A DNA stretch of 64,000 bases from NCBI RefSeq assembly GCF_036370855.1, contig NC_088099.1, positions 147,267,017 through 147,331,016 of the forward strand, written 5' to 3'. A program made the position numbers and the translations under genes. Source of the stretch: Dromaius novaehollandiae. Its lineage: Eukaryota; Chordata; Aves; Casuariiformes; Dromaiidae. How positions within the stretch are numbered: the first letter of the stretch is position 1; the number at the start of each line of letters is the position of its first letter. Below are positions 38,881 to 49,400 of the stretch, piece by piece. Below the pieces are notes generated by a model. That model made no database searches and was not told where the DNA came from. It was given only the letters and a program-made list of their open reading frames with translations.

Positions 38881-39559
38881 ACTCCCATGTTAATGTAGCT
38901 ACTAGGAATCTTGTCAATTAGGTAAAGGCTGTCAGACTAAAAGACCTGCTTTCTAATTCTGAATTTGTTCTTCAGCTACTTAGGAATTTTTAACCTTGCA
39001 TTTGTGTTTGTGGGAAGATATGGCACAGTAAGGCTTTCTGGATAACAAAAGAATAGAGAACACATTAAAGATATTTAGAAATAGCTGGTGAATTGGAAAA
39101 GTAGTTATTATTGAAGATACGCATCTACTGAAGCTACTACATTTTGCAGGGAATGATACCAGGCCACACATACTATAAGATGCTTGTCAATGCTCCAGCT
39201 AGAAATATACCATTCCAATAAAAAGTGAGGAGAACACAAAGGTTGGTAGGGAGTAAATAACATTCAGGACACAATTAATACACACAGTGATACAAATCTG
39301 TTAGCAAACTGGGATCATTAAACCATTTTTATAATGAAGCCAAACAGCAGTGGGAGGCTTTATCCTGGAAACAATTCTTTTTTAACTATTATAGGGTCAT
39401 TGTGTCCAAACAGTTTCCCAAAGCAATGCTTTGATAAAGAGTATATATTCTGTCCTTAGATACAAACTCATGTAACGGAGCAATGATCAGGGTTAAGGAG
39501 GTGCTTTGATTCTGAATTTTTCATTGATGACATCATTTTTGGAGTATTTTATATGCATC

Positions 39560-40135
39560 TAACATCTGTATTTTAAAAAGCATCTCAAAAAATTGGAGGG
39601 ACTGCAGAAGACAGCAACAAAAATTATTTAAGAGCTGAAAGAAATTCTTAACAGTAAGAGATCTCAGCAAGCCCAAAATCTCAGTAAGTACAGTTAATTA
39701 TAAAGACAGTTACATTGGGGCCCGATTACAGTGTTTAAGCACCTTCACAGTGAGGAGATGCTATAGACCTCTTTACTAGGCAAAGACATGACAAGATTCA
39801 ATAATGGCTGCAAGAGGAACTCAGACAAATTCAAATGAGAAATAAGGAGCAAATTTCCTTTGCTGTTACTTGTTGACTATCTGCTTGTTTTTAACTATGA
39901 AGAGAGCAAGCCATCAAGAAAAATGACTGATTTTCCACCTCTGGGTTTCCTTACCTCTAGATGGGATGCCTTCGCAGAATGCAGAACGTGTTTCATTCGG
40001 ACTCACGCCACTGTGCTCAATAAGACCCAGTAGAGCAATAAGTGGACAAGTTTTAATAACATGCGATATACAGAATGTGAGAGTAGATGATCTAATCTTC
40101 TCCTCTGACTGTAGTCTGTGAATCTGGAGAACATA
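39560..40135 (+). mobile_element. CR1-type LINE 3' end (plus strand)
   Basis: Sense CR1 3' landmarks occur in order: GCAGAAGACAGCAACAAAAA, AAGAGCTGAAAGAAATTC, CAGACAAATTCAAATGAG followed by AAATAAGGAGCAAATTT, GTGCTCAATAAGAC, then ACAGAATGTGAGAGTAG with ATGATCTAATCTTC and TCTGTGAATCTGGA. These cover the end of the reverse-transcriptase frame and the 3' UTR. The copy is 5'-truncated and diverged. Its 3' end faces the 3' end of the next CR1 across 640 bases. Confidence 0.8.
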
Positions 40136-40777
40136 GGCACTGTTGTACAGGTGTCTGTGACTAACTGTACTTTCTCTGAAAGTAATCTGTCATGATGAGG
40201 GAGACACAACTCTGCAGGAGCCATCTTTACTTTGGTCTGGATCATGTAATCTTTTAATTTAATAATCTTATGACCCCTCTGTCTATATGAAATATGTAAA
40301 TATCTAACACTGTCCACATAAAACAAACATACTGAGAAGAAATGAATGTTTCAAGCAGCCTTACTACTAACTGTAAAATAGATGTAAATAGGAGATGGGG
40401 CAGGAGGCAGGACTGGAGACAAGACCACAGCAGGGTCCATGGACCTCCAGGAGACAGGGCTGAGCACAGGTACCTACGGCTGTACGTATGGCACAGCTTA
40501 GGGCAGGTTTGGGTGCACAGGCCTGGGCTGAAATGGGGTTTTGGGTCCGTGAGTGGTCCTGGGGAGGCTGGGCAGGGCCCCGACATACACTTATCTCAAG
40601 GGTTCATTGAGGCAGTCTTTCAAGATATGGTACTCTCAGGGTCAGTAACCTGCATTGCCCTGGCATGTTATGCTGAAGCTGAGTTTAGTCAAGGCAGAAG
40701 GTACCCCAAATGTCAGATTTAGGTCCTGAAGAGGCATTCAGATACCCAAAGTTTCTTTTGTAAGAACACTAGTATGG
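40136..40777. other. Spacer between two facing CR1 3' ends
   Basis: Contains a GC-rich stretch (40395-40585; GGGGCAGGAGGCAGG, GGGCAGGTTTGGG) unlike the AT-rich surroundings but poor in CpG. It could be an LTR fragment or unique DNA; I recognise no family. Confidence 0.4.
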
Positions 40778-41571
40778 AGTTAGACAATGGATCCATATAG
40801 CTTAATATCCTTTCCCTGGAAAGGGATCATAATCAAATTTTTAGGAATACAGTGTAAGAAGAGGGCAAATAAGAGTAATCTTTTCCCCAGCAAAATGTCC
40901 TCAGCTTTGGCAGGCTGTAGTTTAGGGACTTTCTGATTCACAACTTGCAGCCATATTCTTCTTTTCTTTTTTAATATAAACATATATAAAATAGCCTTTG
41001 ATAGATCTCTCTTTCTTTATTGCTTTTTTAGCACACAACCAAAACCTCCTTTGACAAAGAATCCCACTATTTAATTTTGCGCTGTTTGAAAAACAAACTC
41101 CTTCTATTTGTTTTAAACCAGCTGCCTGATTATTTCATTTGGTGCCCTCATTTTTGATTTTTGGGAAACAGCAAATAATTGCTCTTTGTTTGCATTCTCT
41201 CTGCAAGTAATGACTTTGTGTCCCCCCTCTCACGTTATCTCTTTTCCAGGATGAAGAGTTTTAATCTGTTTAATCTCCTCTTGCACAGTAGCCAAGTCTG
41301 ATCATCCTTGTTACCCACCTCTGTAACACTTTTTAGTTTTATATATCTTTCCTGCGATCGGATGATAAGGCATAGTATTCAAGATGCAAACACACTGTTG
41401 TTTTTATATGGTGGTATAACAGTAACTTCTGCTTTGTTCTCTATTACTTTCCAAACACTTCTGACTAGGCTATTTGTTTTTTTGACCTCTGCTAAGCACT
41501 GAGCTGAGATTTTCAAAAAGCTCTCTACAGTGACTCTAGGATCTCTTTCTCGAATGCTAAGAGCTCATTAA
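40778..41571 (-). mobile_element. CR1-type LINE, 3' part (minus strand)
   Basis: Read on the + strand this follows the antisense of an old amniote CR1 3' end. It runs from ACAATGGATCCATATAG through GATAGATCTCTCTTTCTT, CTATTTGTTTTAAACCAGC, and TCCACAGTGACTC-like text at 41524-41550 (ctacagtgactctaggatct). CR1 elements are the main LINE of birds and reptiles and are usually 5'-truncated. The copy has many indels and no open reverse-transcriptase frame, so it is old. It is interrupted at 41572 by a MITE and resumes at 41900. The family is from memory; subfamily not assigned. Confidence 0.8.
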
Positions 41572-41899
41572 GGCTATGCCTATAGCAGTACATTAAACCC
41601 TGCCAGAGGGTGATCCTGGGCACTTGCATTTGATTACCTGTATTAGCAAATAGTTTTAACAGTTCCTGACACAGTATTGGCCTCTGTCATCTAGTGCTCT
41701 CTCAAACAGCTCCCAAGAACGGTTCAAGCTTCCTGAGGTATGAGTAAGTGTCAGCCAGGAATGATTACTAGTAAGTATTCTGAATGTTGCCACACAGTTT
41801 TGGAGGGTTAGAGAGAATATAATATGTGGGCATGTGTCGTAACCTCAGTGTCAGAGAACAGTCCTGGGTACACCTCATGTACACGTATAGATACAGTCC
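41572..41899. mobile_element. MITE with terminal inverted repeats nested in the CR1
   Basis: The CR1 similarity stops at GAGCTCATTA and resumes at about 41900 with TGCATCGTCTGTATGTG. The 328-base insert starts GGCTATGCCTATAGCAGTA and ends, on the reverse complement, GGACTGTATCTATACGTGT, giving imperfect terminal inverted repeats of about 23 bases. The 'GGCTATG(T/C)CTA' end is like non-autonomous hAT-type elements common in reptile genomes. No clear 8-bp target duplication survives. It carries no transposase frame. It must be younger than the CR1 it interrupts. Confidence 0.65.
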
Positions 41900-42545
41900 T
41901 GTAGTGCATCGTCTGTATGTGTAATTATTTTTCCCATTGTGTGCTTGCATTTATTGTTGCTGGACTTCATCAGCTGTTTTATATATCATAGCATGTTTCT
42001 GCTAATCTTTGAAGCCAATTTTATTTTGGATTGCTTTGAATTATTTTGTATCATCATAAAATATTGTTGCTTTACTATCGAGTCATTTATGACTGTATTG
42101 AATACCATGGGTTCCAGATAACGCACTACGGATATGCCACTATCCCACTGGTATGAAAACGGAGCTATTATTTCTCTCTCTTTATTCCAGTTTTTAAACA
42201 AGAGCAGTGCTTTCCCTCTTACGCCAGAGCAACTTAGCTTCGTGATGCTTTGGCTATCTAATTTTATTGTTTTGACTAGATCACCCTTATTCACATGGTT
42301 GGTTGACTCTTTCAAAGAAATCTAACAGATGCAGGAGGCATGACCTTTACCTACAAAAATCGTGTGGGGGAGTCTTCCTCCATATGTGACATCCATCCAG
42401 TTCTATCACTACTGTAGTTTCAAACATTTTCCTGGTACAGTAGTCAGACATGTTGGCCTGTAGCTCCCTAGTTTCTCCCAGTTGGTCTTTGTGCCTCACT
42501 TCCCCATTTGTAAAACTGTGATACTACTCCAATTACATATTATTT
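41900..42545 (-). mobile_element. CR1-type LINE, reverse-transcriptase part (minus strand)
   Basis: Continuation of the CR1 at 40778. On the + strand it matches antisense CR1 landmarks in order: GCTTGCATTTATTGTTG, ATGACTGTATTGAATA, TTTTTAAACAAGAG, the GGCATGACC segment near 42337 and TTGGCCTGTAGCTCC near 42453. These correspond to the C-terminal reverse-transcriptase region, read on the minus strand. Frameshifts and stops break it, and it ends near a (TA)n tract. Confidence 0.75.
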
Positions 42546-42557
42546 GCATACATATTT

Positions 42558-42575
42558 TATATATATATATATATA
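42558..42575. repeat. (TA)n microsatellite
   Basis: Nine TA units at the edge of the minus-strand CR1, followed by CATG/CACATATA text. Confidence 0.85.
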
Positions 42576-42758
42576 CATGCACATATATACGTATATTTAC
42601 ATACATGTATTTTAGAGGTAGCTGTCTAGATTCAGTTAACAAGAGAAGACAGTCCCTACCATATAGAAAACCTGCTAATATAGTAGAATATAGAAAGTTC
42701 ATGTTTATTCTACAACAAGGTGCCCAAACAAGCCATAACCTGCTTCTGTCTTGTAAAA

Positions 42759-42829
42759 GGGCCTGTTCCAAAGACCTTTGAAGTCAGTGGAAAGATTCTA
42801 ATGGACTCAACAGGCTTTGGATCTGGCCC
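42759..42829. repeat. Complete palindromic MITE-like unit
   Basis: The 71-base unit begins GGGCCTGTTCCAAAGACC and ends GGCTTTGGATCTGGCCC. The ends are near-perfect reverse complements, with an AAGTCAGTGG...ATGGACTCAACAG core. This is the typical amniote repeat built around 'GGGCCTGATCCAAAGCCCATTGAAGTCAATGGG'. Other fragments of this type occur at 21070, 59316 and elsewhere in the window. Confidence 0.75.
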
Positions 42830-43439
42830 TCAAGTAGTAAAACCTTTGTTGAATGTTTATAGATAAACACTTAGTCAATGCTGGCTTAAAAAAAGGAAAA
42901 GGAAATAAATTAAATGCATCTTCCAGTGACATAAGCCTCATGAAGAATTAACTAAGATAAGCACTTACTCTAGTTGGTGCACTGTCGATCTGAACAATGC
43001 AGACAAAAATAATAATTAAAACATAGCTTCACGCTGAGATGAAACTTTCAAGAGTCTCTGCTGTGTTAAGCTTATGATTTTTCTGTTTTTGTATTTGCAA
43101 GCATAATTATGTCCCAGAGGCAACAGGAGCTAGTGCCTGTCAGTCCCCATTTCCCCCTCCTATAGGAGATTAATTTCTTTACACAGAAATCCAAAAGTTG
43201 ATGCCAGAGCAATAATAATAATGTAAACAAATCTTTTATTCTTTTAATCTGGAATGCATAATTTAATGGCATAGCTGTATAAATAATGAAAATACCACAT
43301 CTACTTTAGCCAATTAAGGGTAAACTGAAGGTAACATTTAATGTAGTATTGATTGACTATATCAACAAAATGACGGCAGACATCTGTATGGATGATAGCA
43401 GTTAGGAAAATGCTACCAAGTATATCAATACAGATTAAG

Positions 43440-44560
43440 TAGGGGTGGGATGGAGTAGACTTGATGGCTCGGAGTACTGGTAATGGAATATGAAGCCTTT
43501 CACCTCTAACACACTGATTCAAACCGGCCTAGGTCAATTTGTGACTGAAAGTCATTATCATCAGATGGCTCTTCAGTGAAATGAGTTTGTCCTAATGGCA
43601 GGCTGTCTGTGTCACAAAATGCACCATCTATCATGACTGACACTGTGTTGAGATTTTCAGCTGAAAGGCTAGAATGAGGGAGCGCTGGCTCCACGTTCCT
43701 GTTACCTGGGAAGCAGCAGTAAGGATAGTTATCCAGGGGTGTTCTGTCATGAGGTTTGTTGCAGCGGGTTTAGGAATATATGATTTCAGGGACCATATAG
43801 GTAAACAGTAACGGAGCAAAGAGCAACAGGAAGAACCCTGTGTGCAAGAGATTGCAATTGAACTGTAAGATACGACATGAACTCACAGACAGACAGACAT
43901 GGTAAATACAGAACCACTTAGGCAGTACTGGTTAGCATGACAGATACTAGGATCAGCACATGATCCTTGTGGCTTAAGGGCATCAAGTTTTAGTAGATAT
44001 CCTGCCAAACTTGTGGTTTTGGATGGACCTGAGTGAGGATATCATTATATGGAGAAAAACATGAAAGGGTTTGTTAAAAAAATGAACAAAAGGGCGACAG
44101 GAGCCAGTATCCTAGCTTAGTTAGAGGCAAGAAGCAAAATATTAATGCTAAGTGAGGAACAATACAGTATGGGAACAAAACATGAAAGGCCTTGAAAATT
44201 AAAGCACAGTGCTTACAGAGCCAGTGTAGAGATGGGCAACACTGGAGAGATGCAAGGAGCGGAGTCACATGGACAAAGCAATGAGCTAAGGGGATTATTT
44301 CTTACAGAAACCATTCCGGTTGGGTACGAGCAGAGCAAGACTATATCTGTCAAAGCCACCAAAAATGACATTGTTGTAACCGAAATACAAAGTGACAGGA
44401 GCATAAAAGAGAGTTTTAGCTATGTGGCTGGATGAGGAATGCTTTCTCTGCAGAAGAAACGTTGGCAATGGGAAACAAATATTTTTACCATAGGACGAGG
44501 ACTAGGAAAGAAGGAATTAATGAGGGTGAAACTAAAAATGGTGAAAATTTCTCAGGGGTT
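43440..44560. repeat. Old dispersed repeat of about 1.1 kb
   Basis: Long stretches match text I recall as recurring in sauropsid genomes: GAAGCCTTTCACCTCTAACAC, TTATCATCAGATGGCTCTTC, AGGCCTTGAAAATTAAAGC, CCAGTGTAGAGATGGG, GACAAAGCAATGAGCTAAGG, GCAGAGCAAGACTATATCTG and TTTTAGCTATGTGGCTGGAT. It has no open transposase or reverse-transcriptase frame. I cannot name the family. A self-comparison against the genome would show many copies if this is right. Confidence 0.55.
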
Positions 44561-45754
44561 GTAGAGTTCCTTTTCATGGAGTCATAATTCTTTATGACTT
44601 ATTGTTTACGGATCCTTTAAAAAGGCTGCTGGGCATACACAGTTTTATTACTAAAAAACACCCAAAACTTGGTGACAAAAAGAAAAGCATGATTAGGTGA
44701 AACTGACCTAGAACTAAATGTGCTCTACTGCGAGGTCTTGCAAGAACAAACTCCTTAACAGTTCTCAGGATAATGCAAAACCATGCAGCCAGATGCTGAT
44801 ATTCCTTCATGGTTTTTTGTCTGATTACATAGTCAAAAAACATGTCTAATAGTTATTTGAATCTGATTGTTTTGCACATACTAATATATTTAAATATCCA
44901 TAACCATGAATTGTGTTTAACTGAATCATGTTAAAACAATCAAGAAATCAAAGTACAGTACTGAAATACTTTGATGTATAGGGTGCTTAGTTTACCAGTA
45001 AAAGAAATAAAATAGTTTAAAATTCTGAACACTCAGAAATTAGAAAAATCAGATATAGTGCCCACAATATGTGTGACACACCCTGTTCCACATGGGACAG
45101 TACCCTAAGAATAAATCATAATATTGTGTCCAGTGACCTGCCATATTTGGAAACTGCCTTGCTACAGAAATGACTGGAGAAAATTCTGTGGCTTGGTACA
45201 CTTGTCAGAGTAGGCAAGCACAGAGACGCTGATCAATCAACTTGAGGCTCTTTCTGCACTCTGTACTGGGAAAGTTCAGCAGGGTATGGCTTTGACTCCC
45301 TAAGCTGCAGAGGTAAACAAATGCAAATATTCCTTTCTGTGTATCTTGGCTCACAGCGGAGGGTTAACACTTGATTGTCAGCTGCTGCTTTGCAGGTAGC
45401 AAAGCGTGTTCTTGTCATACTAATCAGTACACTGTTCAAAGGGTCAGTGGTTTATTTTTGCACCACAATTAATGAATCATCTGTTGCAAAGGACCTACCA
45501 TCATCTTAAGGTGATGAAAAATTACTTAACAGAGCAGGTTAATAACTTCCTACGTATCTGTTTTTAGGATCGCAAATGGAACATCACACTGAAGTGGGCT
45601 TTCATGAAATGACCATGCCTATTACTTTTAATTCTACATGTTTTGCACAACATTTCTTACAGCCTCCTAGGCAGACAAAAAAAAGCCGTGAAAACCCAAA
45701 GCAGGCCGGGAAGGAGAGATGCTGAACTATCCCATGCCCAGCTGAACTTCCAGC
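44561..45754. other. AT-rich flank upstream of the CpG island
   Basis: No repeat or gene recognised. Composition changes sharply at about 45755. Confidence 0.5.
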
Positions 45755-46251
45755 CTGCCCCGGCGCCCCCCCGGCAAACCCCACCAAGCACCCCAGGCAG
45801 GCCGGGCCGGAGGGCACCGCGGCGCCCCGCCGCACAGGGCGAAGGCTGCGGCGGGGGTGAGGGCCGCGGCCGCCTCACCCCCGGGCGGGCCGGGGCCGGT
45901 GCCGGGGTCCTCCTCCGGGCGCAGCTGCGGGCGCAGCTGCGCGGCGCCGCGCAGGCCCAGACCGGCTGCCGGCGGCGGGGCGGGCGGGTGCGGGAGGCGG
46001 GGCGCTCCCGCAGGGGCGGCGGCGGCGCCCCGCGAACAGGAAGTCCGTCCCGCCGCGGGAGGAGGCGGAGTTCGCCCGCTCAGCCCCAGAGGTACCGAGC
46101 CGCTGCCGGGGGCGCGGGGGGGCGCGGGCGTGAGGTCCGGGCGGCACGGCGAGGCTCGGCGGTCGCCACGGCAACCGCCCCCCGCCCCGTCGTCTCGGGG
46201 CGGCGGTTGCGCGCTGCCACTCCCCTCCCCCCGCCGTTCTGCGGCGTCCCC

Positions 46252-46383
46252 ATTGGCCTCCGGCGACGGAGCGCCCGAATTGGCGGGCGCCCCGCGGCCG
46301 GGCCGCTGTCCGGCTTGTGCCTTCGCCGCCATTGGTCGACAGGAAGCGCTCGCCTTCGCGATTGGCCGGAGCGCGCCGCCAAT
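46252..46383. promoter_or_regulatory. Cluster of five CCAAT boxes (NF-Y type)
   Basis: ATTGG occurs at 46252-46256, 46279-46283, 46331-46335 and 46361-46365, and CCAAT at 46379-46383. Four are in inverted and one in direct orientation. Spacings are roughly 27, 52, 30 and 18 bases. NF-Y binds CCAAT boxes typically 60-100 bases upstream of the start site, which would put transcription starts at about 46400-46500. The motif count is direct; binding is inferred. Confidence 0.7.
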
Positions 46384-46433
46384 CCGGGCGGCGTTGGGTG
46401 TGCCCGGGTGCCGCCTTCACGATGTGGGCTGAA

Positions 46434-46460
46434 GGGACGGGGATGGGGGCGAAGCGGGGG
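46434..46460 (+). promoter_or_regulatory. G-quadruplex motif
   Basis: Four G-runs of 3, 4, 5 and 5 are separated by loops AC, AT and CGAAGC, fitting the canonical G3+N1-7 pattern on the + strand. It lies about 50 bases downstream of the CCAAT cluster. A second G-rich stretch at 46108-46130 (runs of 5, 7 and 3) is a weaker candidate. Confidence 0.65.
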
Positions 46461-46475
46461 CAGCGGCGGGAGCTG

Positions 46476-46490
46476 CCGCGGCCATTTTGA
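46476..46490 (-). promoter_or_regulatory. YY1-like site
   Basis: GCGGCCATTTTGA reads CAAAATGGCCGC on the minus strand, close to the YY1 consensus (AANATGGCGGC). YY1 sites commonly lie just downstream of CpG-island transcription starts. This is a motif match only. Confidence 0.5.
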
Positions 46491-49400
46491 ATGTGGGCGG
46501 AAAAAGCCCTTTGCCGGCCGTTGCTGGGTCGGGAAGGGCAGCTGCGCCGGGGGAAGGCGAGGCCGAGCAGCCCTGCGCGGGCGAGGGCTGCTAGCGCTGC
46601 CCTGGCTCTCCTCTCAGTGTTACCTGTCTGCCTGTGCCTGCTTTCCCTTGGTGCCCATTGCCAGGGGGCTGCCAGCGCCCAGGCTAGGTCTCTGGCTTGG
46701 TGTGGTTTATTTCCAGAGAAATGACTCCCTTGCCAAAGGCTTGTGCTGGTGAGGGAGGCCGGGCCTTGTGCGGGGGATGCCAGGGTGGCCGAGCTGGCCA
46801 AATCCCTGCTCCCCTGCTCTGGTGCCTCTGCGCGAGGACATATCCAGCCCCATGGCATTTTCTCATGAGCTTCGCCTTTTGCGTGCCATCTGCCAACGTG
46901 GTTTGGTTGGGTTTGTGTGTGTGTATAAAATCCTGTCTGTGTGGGATTTCCAGGTGTCTGGAAACGGGACAAATAGCTACTGTCTATATGCAGACTGACC
47001 CCCCGCACACAAATGAGTCCAGCATGTGTTAGAGCAGCTCTGTGTGCAGTGTGTAATTGATCTGTGTATGGTCAGCAAACTGCACGTACTGCAGTGGCTG
47101 TCTGTACCCGTGCAATAAATCTGATAGATCCAGGACTTGTTGAGCTTGCTGTGTTTAGCTAACAGGTGTGATGTGTTCTGGATACATTGGAAGCCTTTGT
47201 GTTTTCTGCAGAGTCAGTTGGTCACACCTATGTTCAGAAAATCCTGCACAGAAATATGGGAGCCACAACCTTCTTAAATGCGAAGTGTTGTCAGGGACTG
47301 CTTCCAGCTTGCTCATGTGGTTCTCAAACCGCTCTCTGTTACAGCGGCATGCGTAGTTATGCGGACAGAGCATAGTACCAGCAAACGCCTTTAACAGAAC
47401 TTGTGGTGTAGGCTAGGCTGTATGCACGCACGCGCACGTTAATTCAACTACATGTCGTATGGGGCTCAAGTTCTTTGCTGTCAGGGACCAGGCTCGTTCC
47501 TAATGTAAAGAGCTATCTGCTGTCAGAACAGGAGAGTACCTGTTAACCAAGATGTGTTGACTCTCTTCCAGGCTTTGCTACTGACGTGTTACTTCCGTAG
47601 TGGAAAACTGTAGAAAGTAATGTTTAAGGGATGAAGAAAAATCTACTGGGAAAATTGAACCATTTCTTAAGTGGTGTTATTTGGCCTGTTTTCCTTGTCT
47701 GAATCACTTCACCTCTTGGTACAAAATGGGCTAGGGACAAACTTAGTTGTTCAGTAAATAGCTTTTCTGCTCACAAAGGCAAAATTTGGCAGATGCTTTT
47801 GTTGGCATGATTATCTTTGATCATGAATGGGTACAATTTACCCTTCCAGGCCTTGTCTTCTGTCTTCATGAAAGCCTTGAATAGATAAGCTTACTTCAGG
47901 TCAGTACTTTTAAGTATGACCATAGAGAAAATACAGAAAAAAGGCTGACTTTAAACTAAATCACATCTATGCAAACAACTGACTTTTTTTTTTTAGGAAA
48001 TGACAATTGCTCACTTTTTCTGTTATTCCTGTTTCAATATGTAAATCCTTTTTATGATGTGATTTATTAAATTCAACAAAGCAGAGATTACAATTTTATA
48101 ATCGACTTCTTAGTCTTCCTAAAATAGTATTTTGTGTCTGCAAAAGGACTATAAAAATATCATAGTGTTTTTAACGTAGATACAGGGCTCTTCAAATATC
48201 TGTTTTGAAAGATTATTGCAAATAAAACCACTAAAATAGAGATTCCTGTTAACATTGGTAAAACTTCTCTTGTAACTAGCTTTAAATCTTATATCTATAT
48301 ATGTGCACACTTGTATATACCTGTATTTCTATTAAGTTTCTTAAAAACATGACCATCCCTCCTTTTGCTTTGGATGCAAGCAGCTGAGTTCACAAATTCA
48401 ATGACTGTATTGTATTTAATGAACTGGCTTTTTCCCCGCATCTTTCTTTAAAAGCAGATTTTAGCAAAGTATAATATGAAACAAGATATCTATACTTTTT
48501 TTTTTTTGGTAAAATCATGAATGAAGACAGTGCTTTTGGTACTAGTTTTTCATTTTCGTAAACTTGAATTAAACAGAGTAAGTTCATATGCTTTGGAGGA
48601 TTCCACATACCCTTCTGCCAGTTCATTGACTTCTTCATAGGTCTTGACATTACACTCTGCAGCTTCTCAAGAAAAGGAAGCCAATTTGTGCGCCAGTTTT
48701 ATAGCAGCTACAGGGAAGTTCCCTAACTCACTATTGGCCTCAAACAGAGCATGAAGACCTAGTCGTATAAACTATTATATTAATCTGTGATAGTGCCCAG
48801 TGTATAGAGAGGATTTACTTTGTTCAAATATTGCAGTGAAATCCTGCAGCTCACTCTTGAAGAAGGACTTGAGTTCAGTGCAGCTTATGACAGTACCTCT
48901 GGGAAACATCCAATTTTTTTAGACTCAACAGAGAAAACAAGCTGAGTTCTTTTACAATGCAGTGAAGATATTTTCCATGACTTTTTCTGTGTAACTTATT
49001 TCTTGATACCATGAATTAGTTTTTGTTTCTTAGATAGTTTTTAAAATCTTTCTAAAGAAACCAGATGACGACTATCACGATTAGTTACAATTAATTGCAG
49101 TAGGAATTTTAGTTTTTCCTTGAGAATTTTCTCAGAACTAGGAAGTTCTTGGTTTTGTTTTCCTTCAGTATCTTTCTGTATTAATCACTCTGAACTGTTC
49201 ATTAGGCATTACAAGCAGTGACTTACAGATAATATAATAAGTACACATAGAATAAAATGCAAAGGATATTTTGGAAAGTCTTTATAAATCTCTAAAGTAT
49301 GCTAAAGTTACAAAATGGAGTTCAAAGTTAATTGTTATGAGGATGAGTCATAGATGATTGTAAGGTAGGGACAAAGAAACTAACAGTTTTCTTTTACAGC

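Larger units (their letters stand above)
33721..39559. other. Intergenic apart from listed patches
   Basis: AT-rich, with a C8 run near 37748. The regulatory-looking stretches at 36.4, 38.3 and 38.7 kb are listed separately. No genes recognised. Confidence 0.45.
45755..46620 (+). promoter_or_regulatory. TRIQK: CpG island, probable TRIQK promoter and first non-coding exon
   Basis: About 870 bases of very GC-rich, CpG-dense DNA stand out sharply from AT-rich flanks. The island contains GC-box runs, ETS cores (AGGAAGT near 46038 and AGGAAGC near 46341), five CCAAT boxes, a YY1-like site and G-quadruplex motifs, but no TATA box in the core. This is the form of a dispersed housekeeping promoter. 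The only gene recognised downstream on the + strand is TRIQK, whose first coding exon begins 17 kb away, so the assignment is an inference. Candidate first-exon donors are GTGAGG at 46748 (preceded by GCTG), 46130 and 45857; none is decisive. Long open frames across the island on both strands are composition effects. A divergent transcript to the left is possible. Confidence 0.8.

Noticed and set aside
40003..40326. A 107-codon minus-strand open frame
   Set aside because: It lies antisense to the end of the plus-strand CR1, so it is repeat-derived.
43500..43540. tRNA-like B box (TGATTCAAACC) suggesting a tRNA gene or tRNA-derived SINE
   Set aside because: No A box at the right distance and no cloverleaf; kept only as part of the larger repeat.
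43506..44435. Several short open frames on both strands
   Set aside because: They fall inside the dispersed repeat at 43440-44560 and disagree in phase and strand.
45643..46752. A 369-codon plus-strand open frame across the CpG island
   Set aside because: GC-rich DNA has few stops. The frame is mostly Arg/Gly/Ala/Pro, overlaps equally long minus-strand frames, and has no domain.
46748..46753. GTGAGG as the donor of TRIQK exon 1
   Set aside because: It is one of at least three similar candidates; without transcript data the exon 1 boundary cannot be fixed.
45875..47008. A 377-codon minus-strand open frame across the CpG island
   Set aside because: Same composition effect; low-complexity Ala/Arg/Pro text and no recognisable family.
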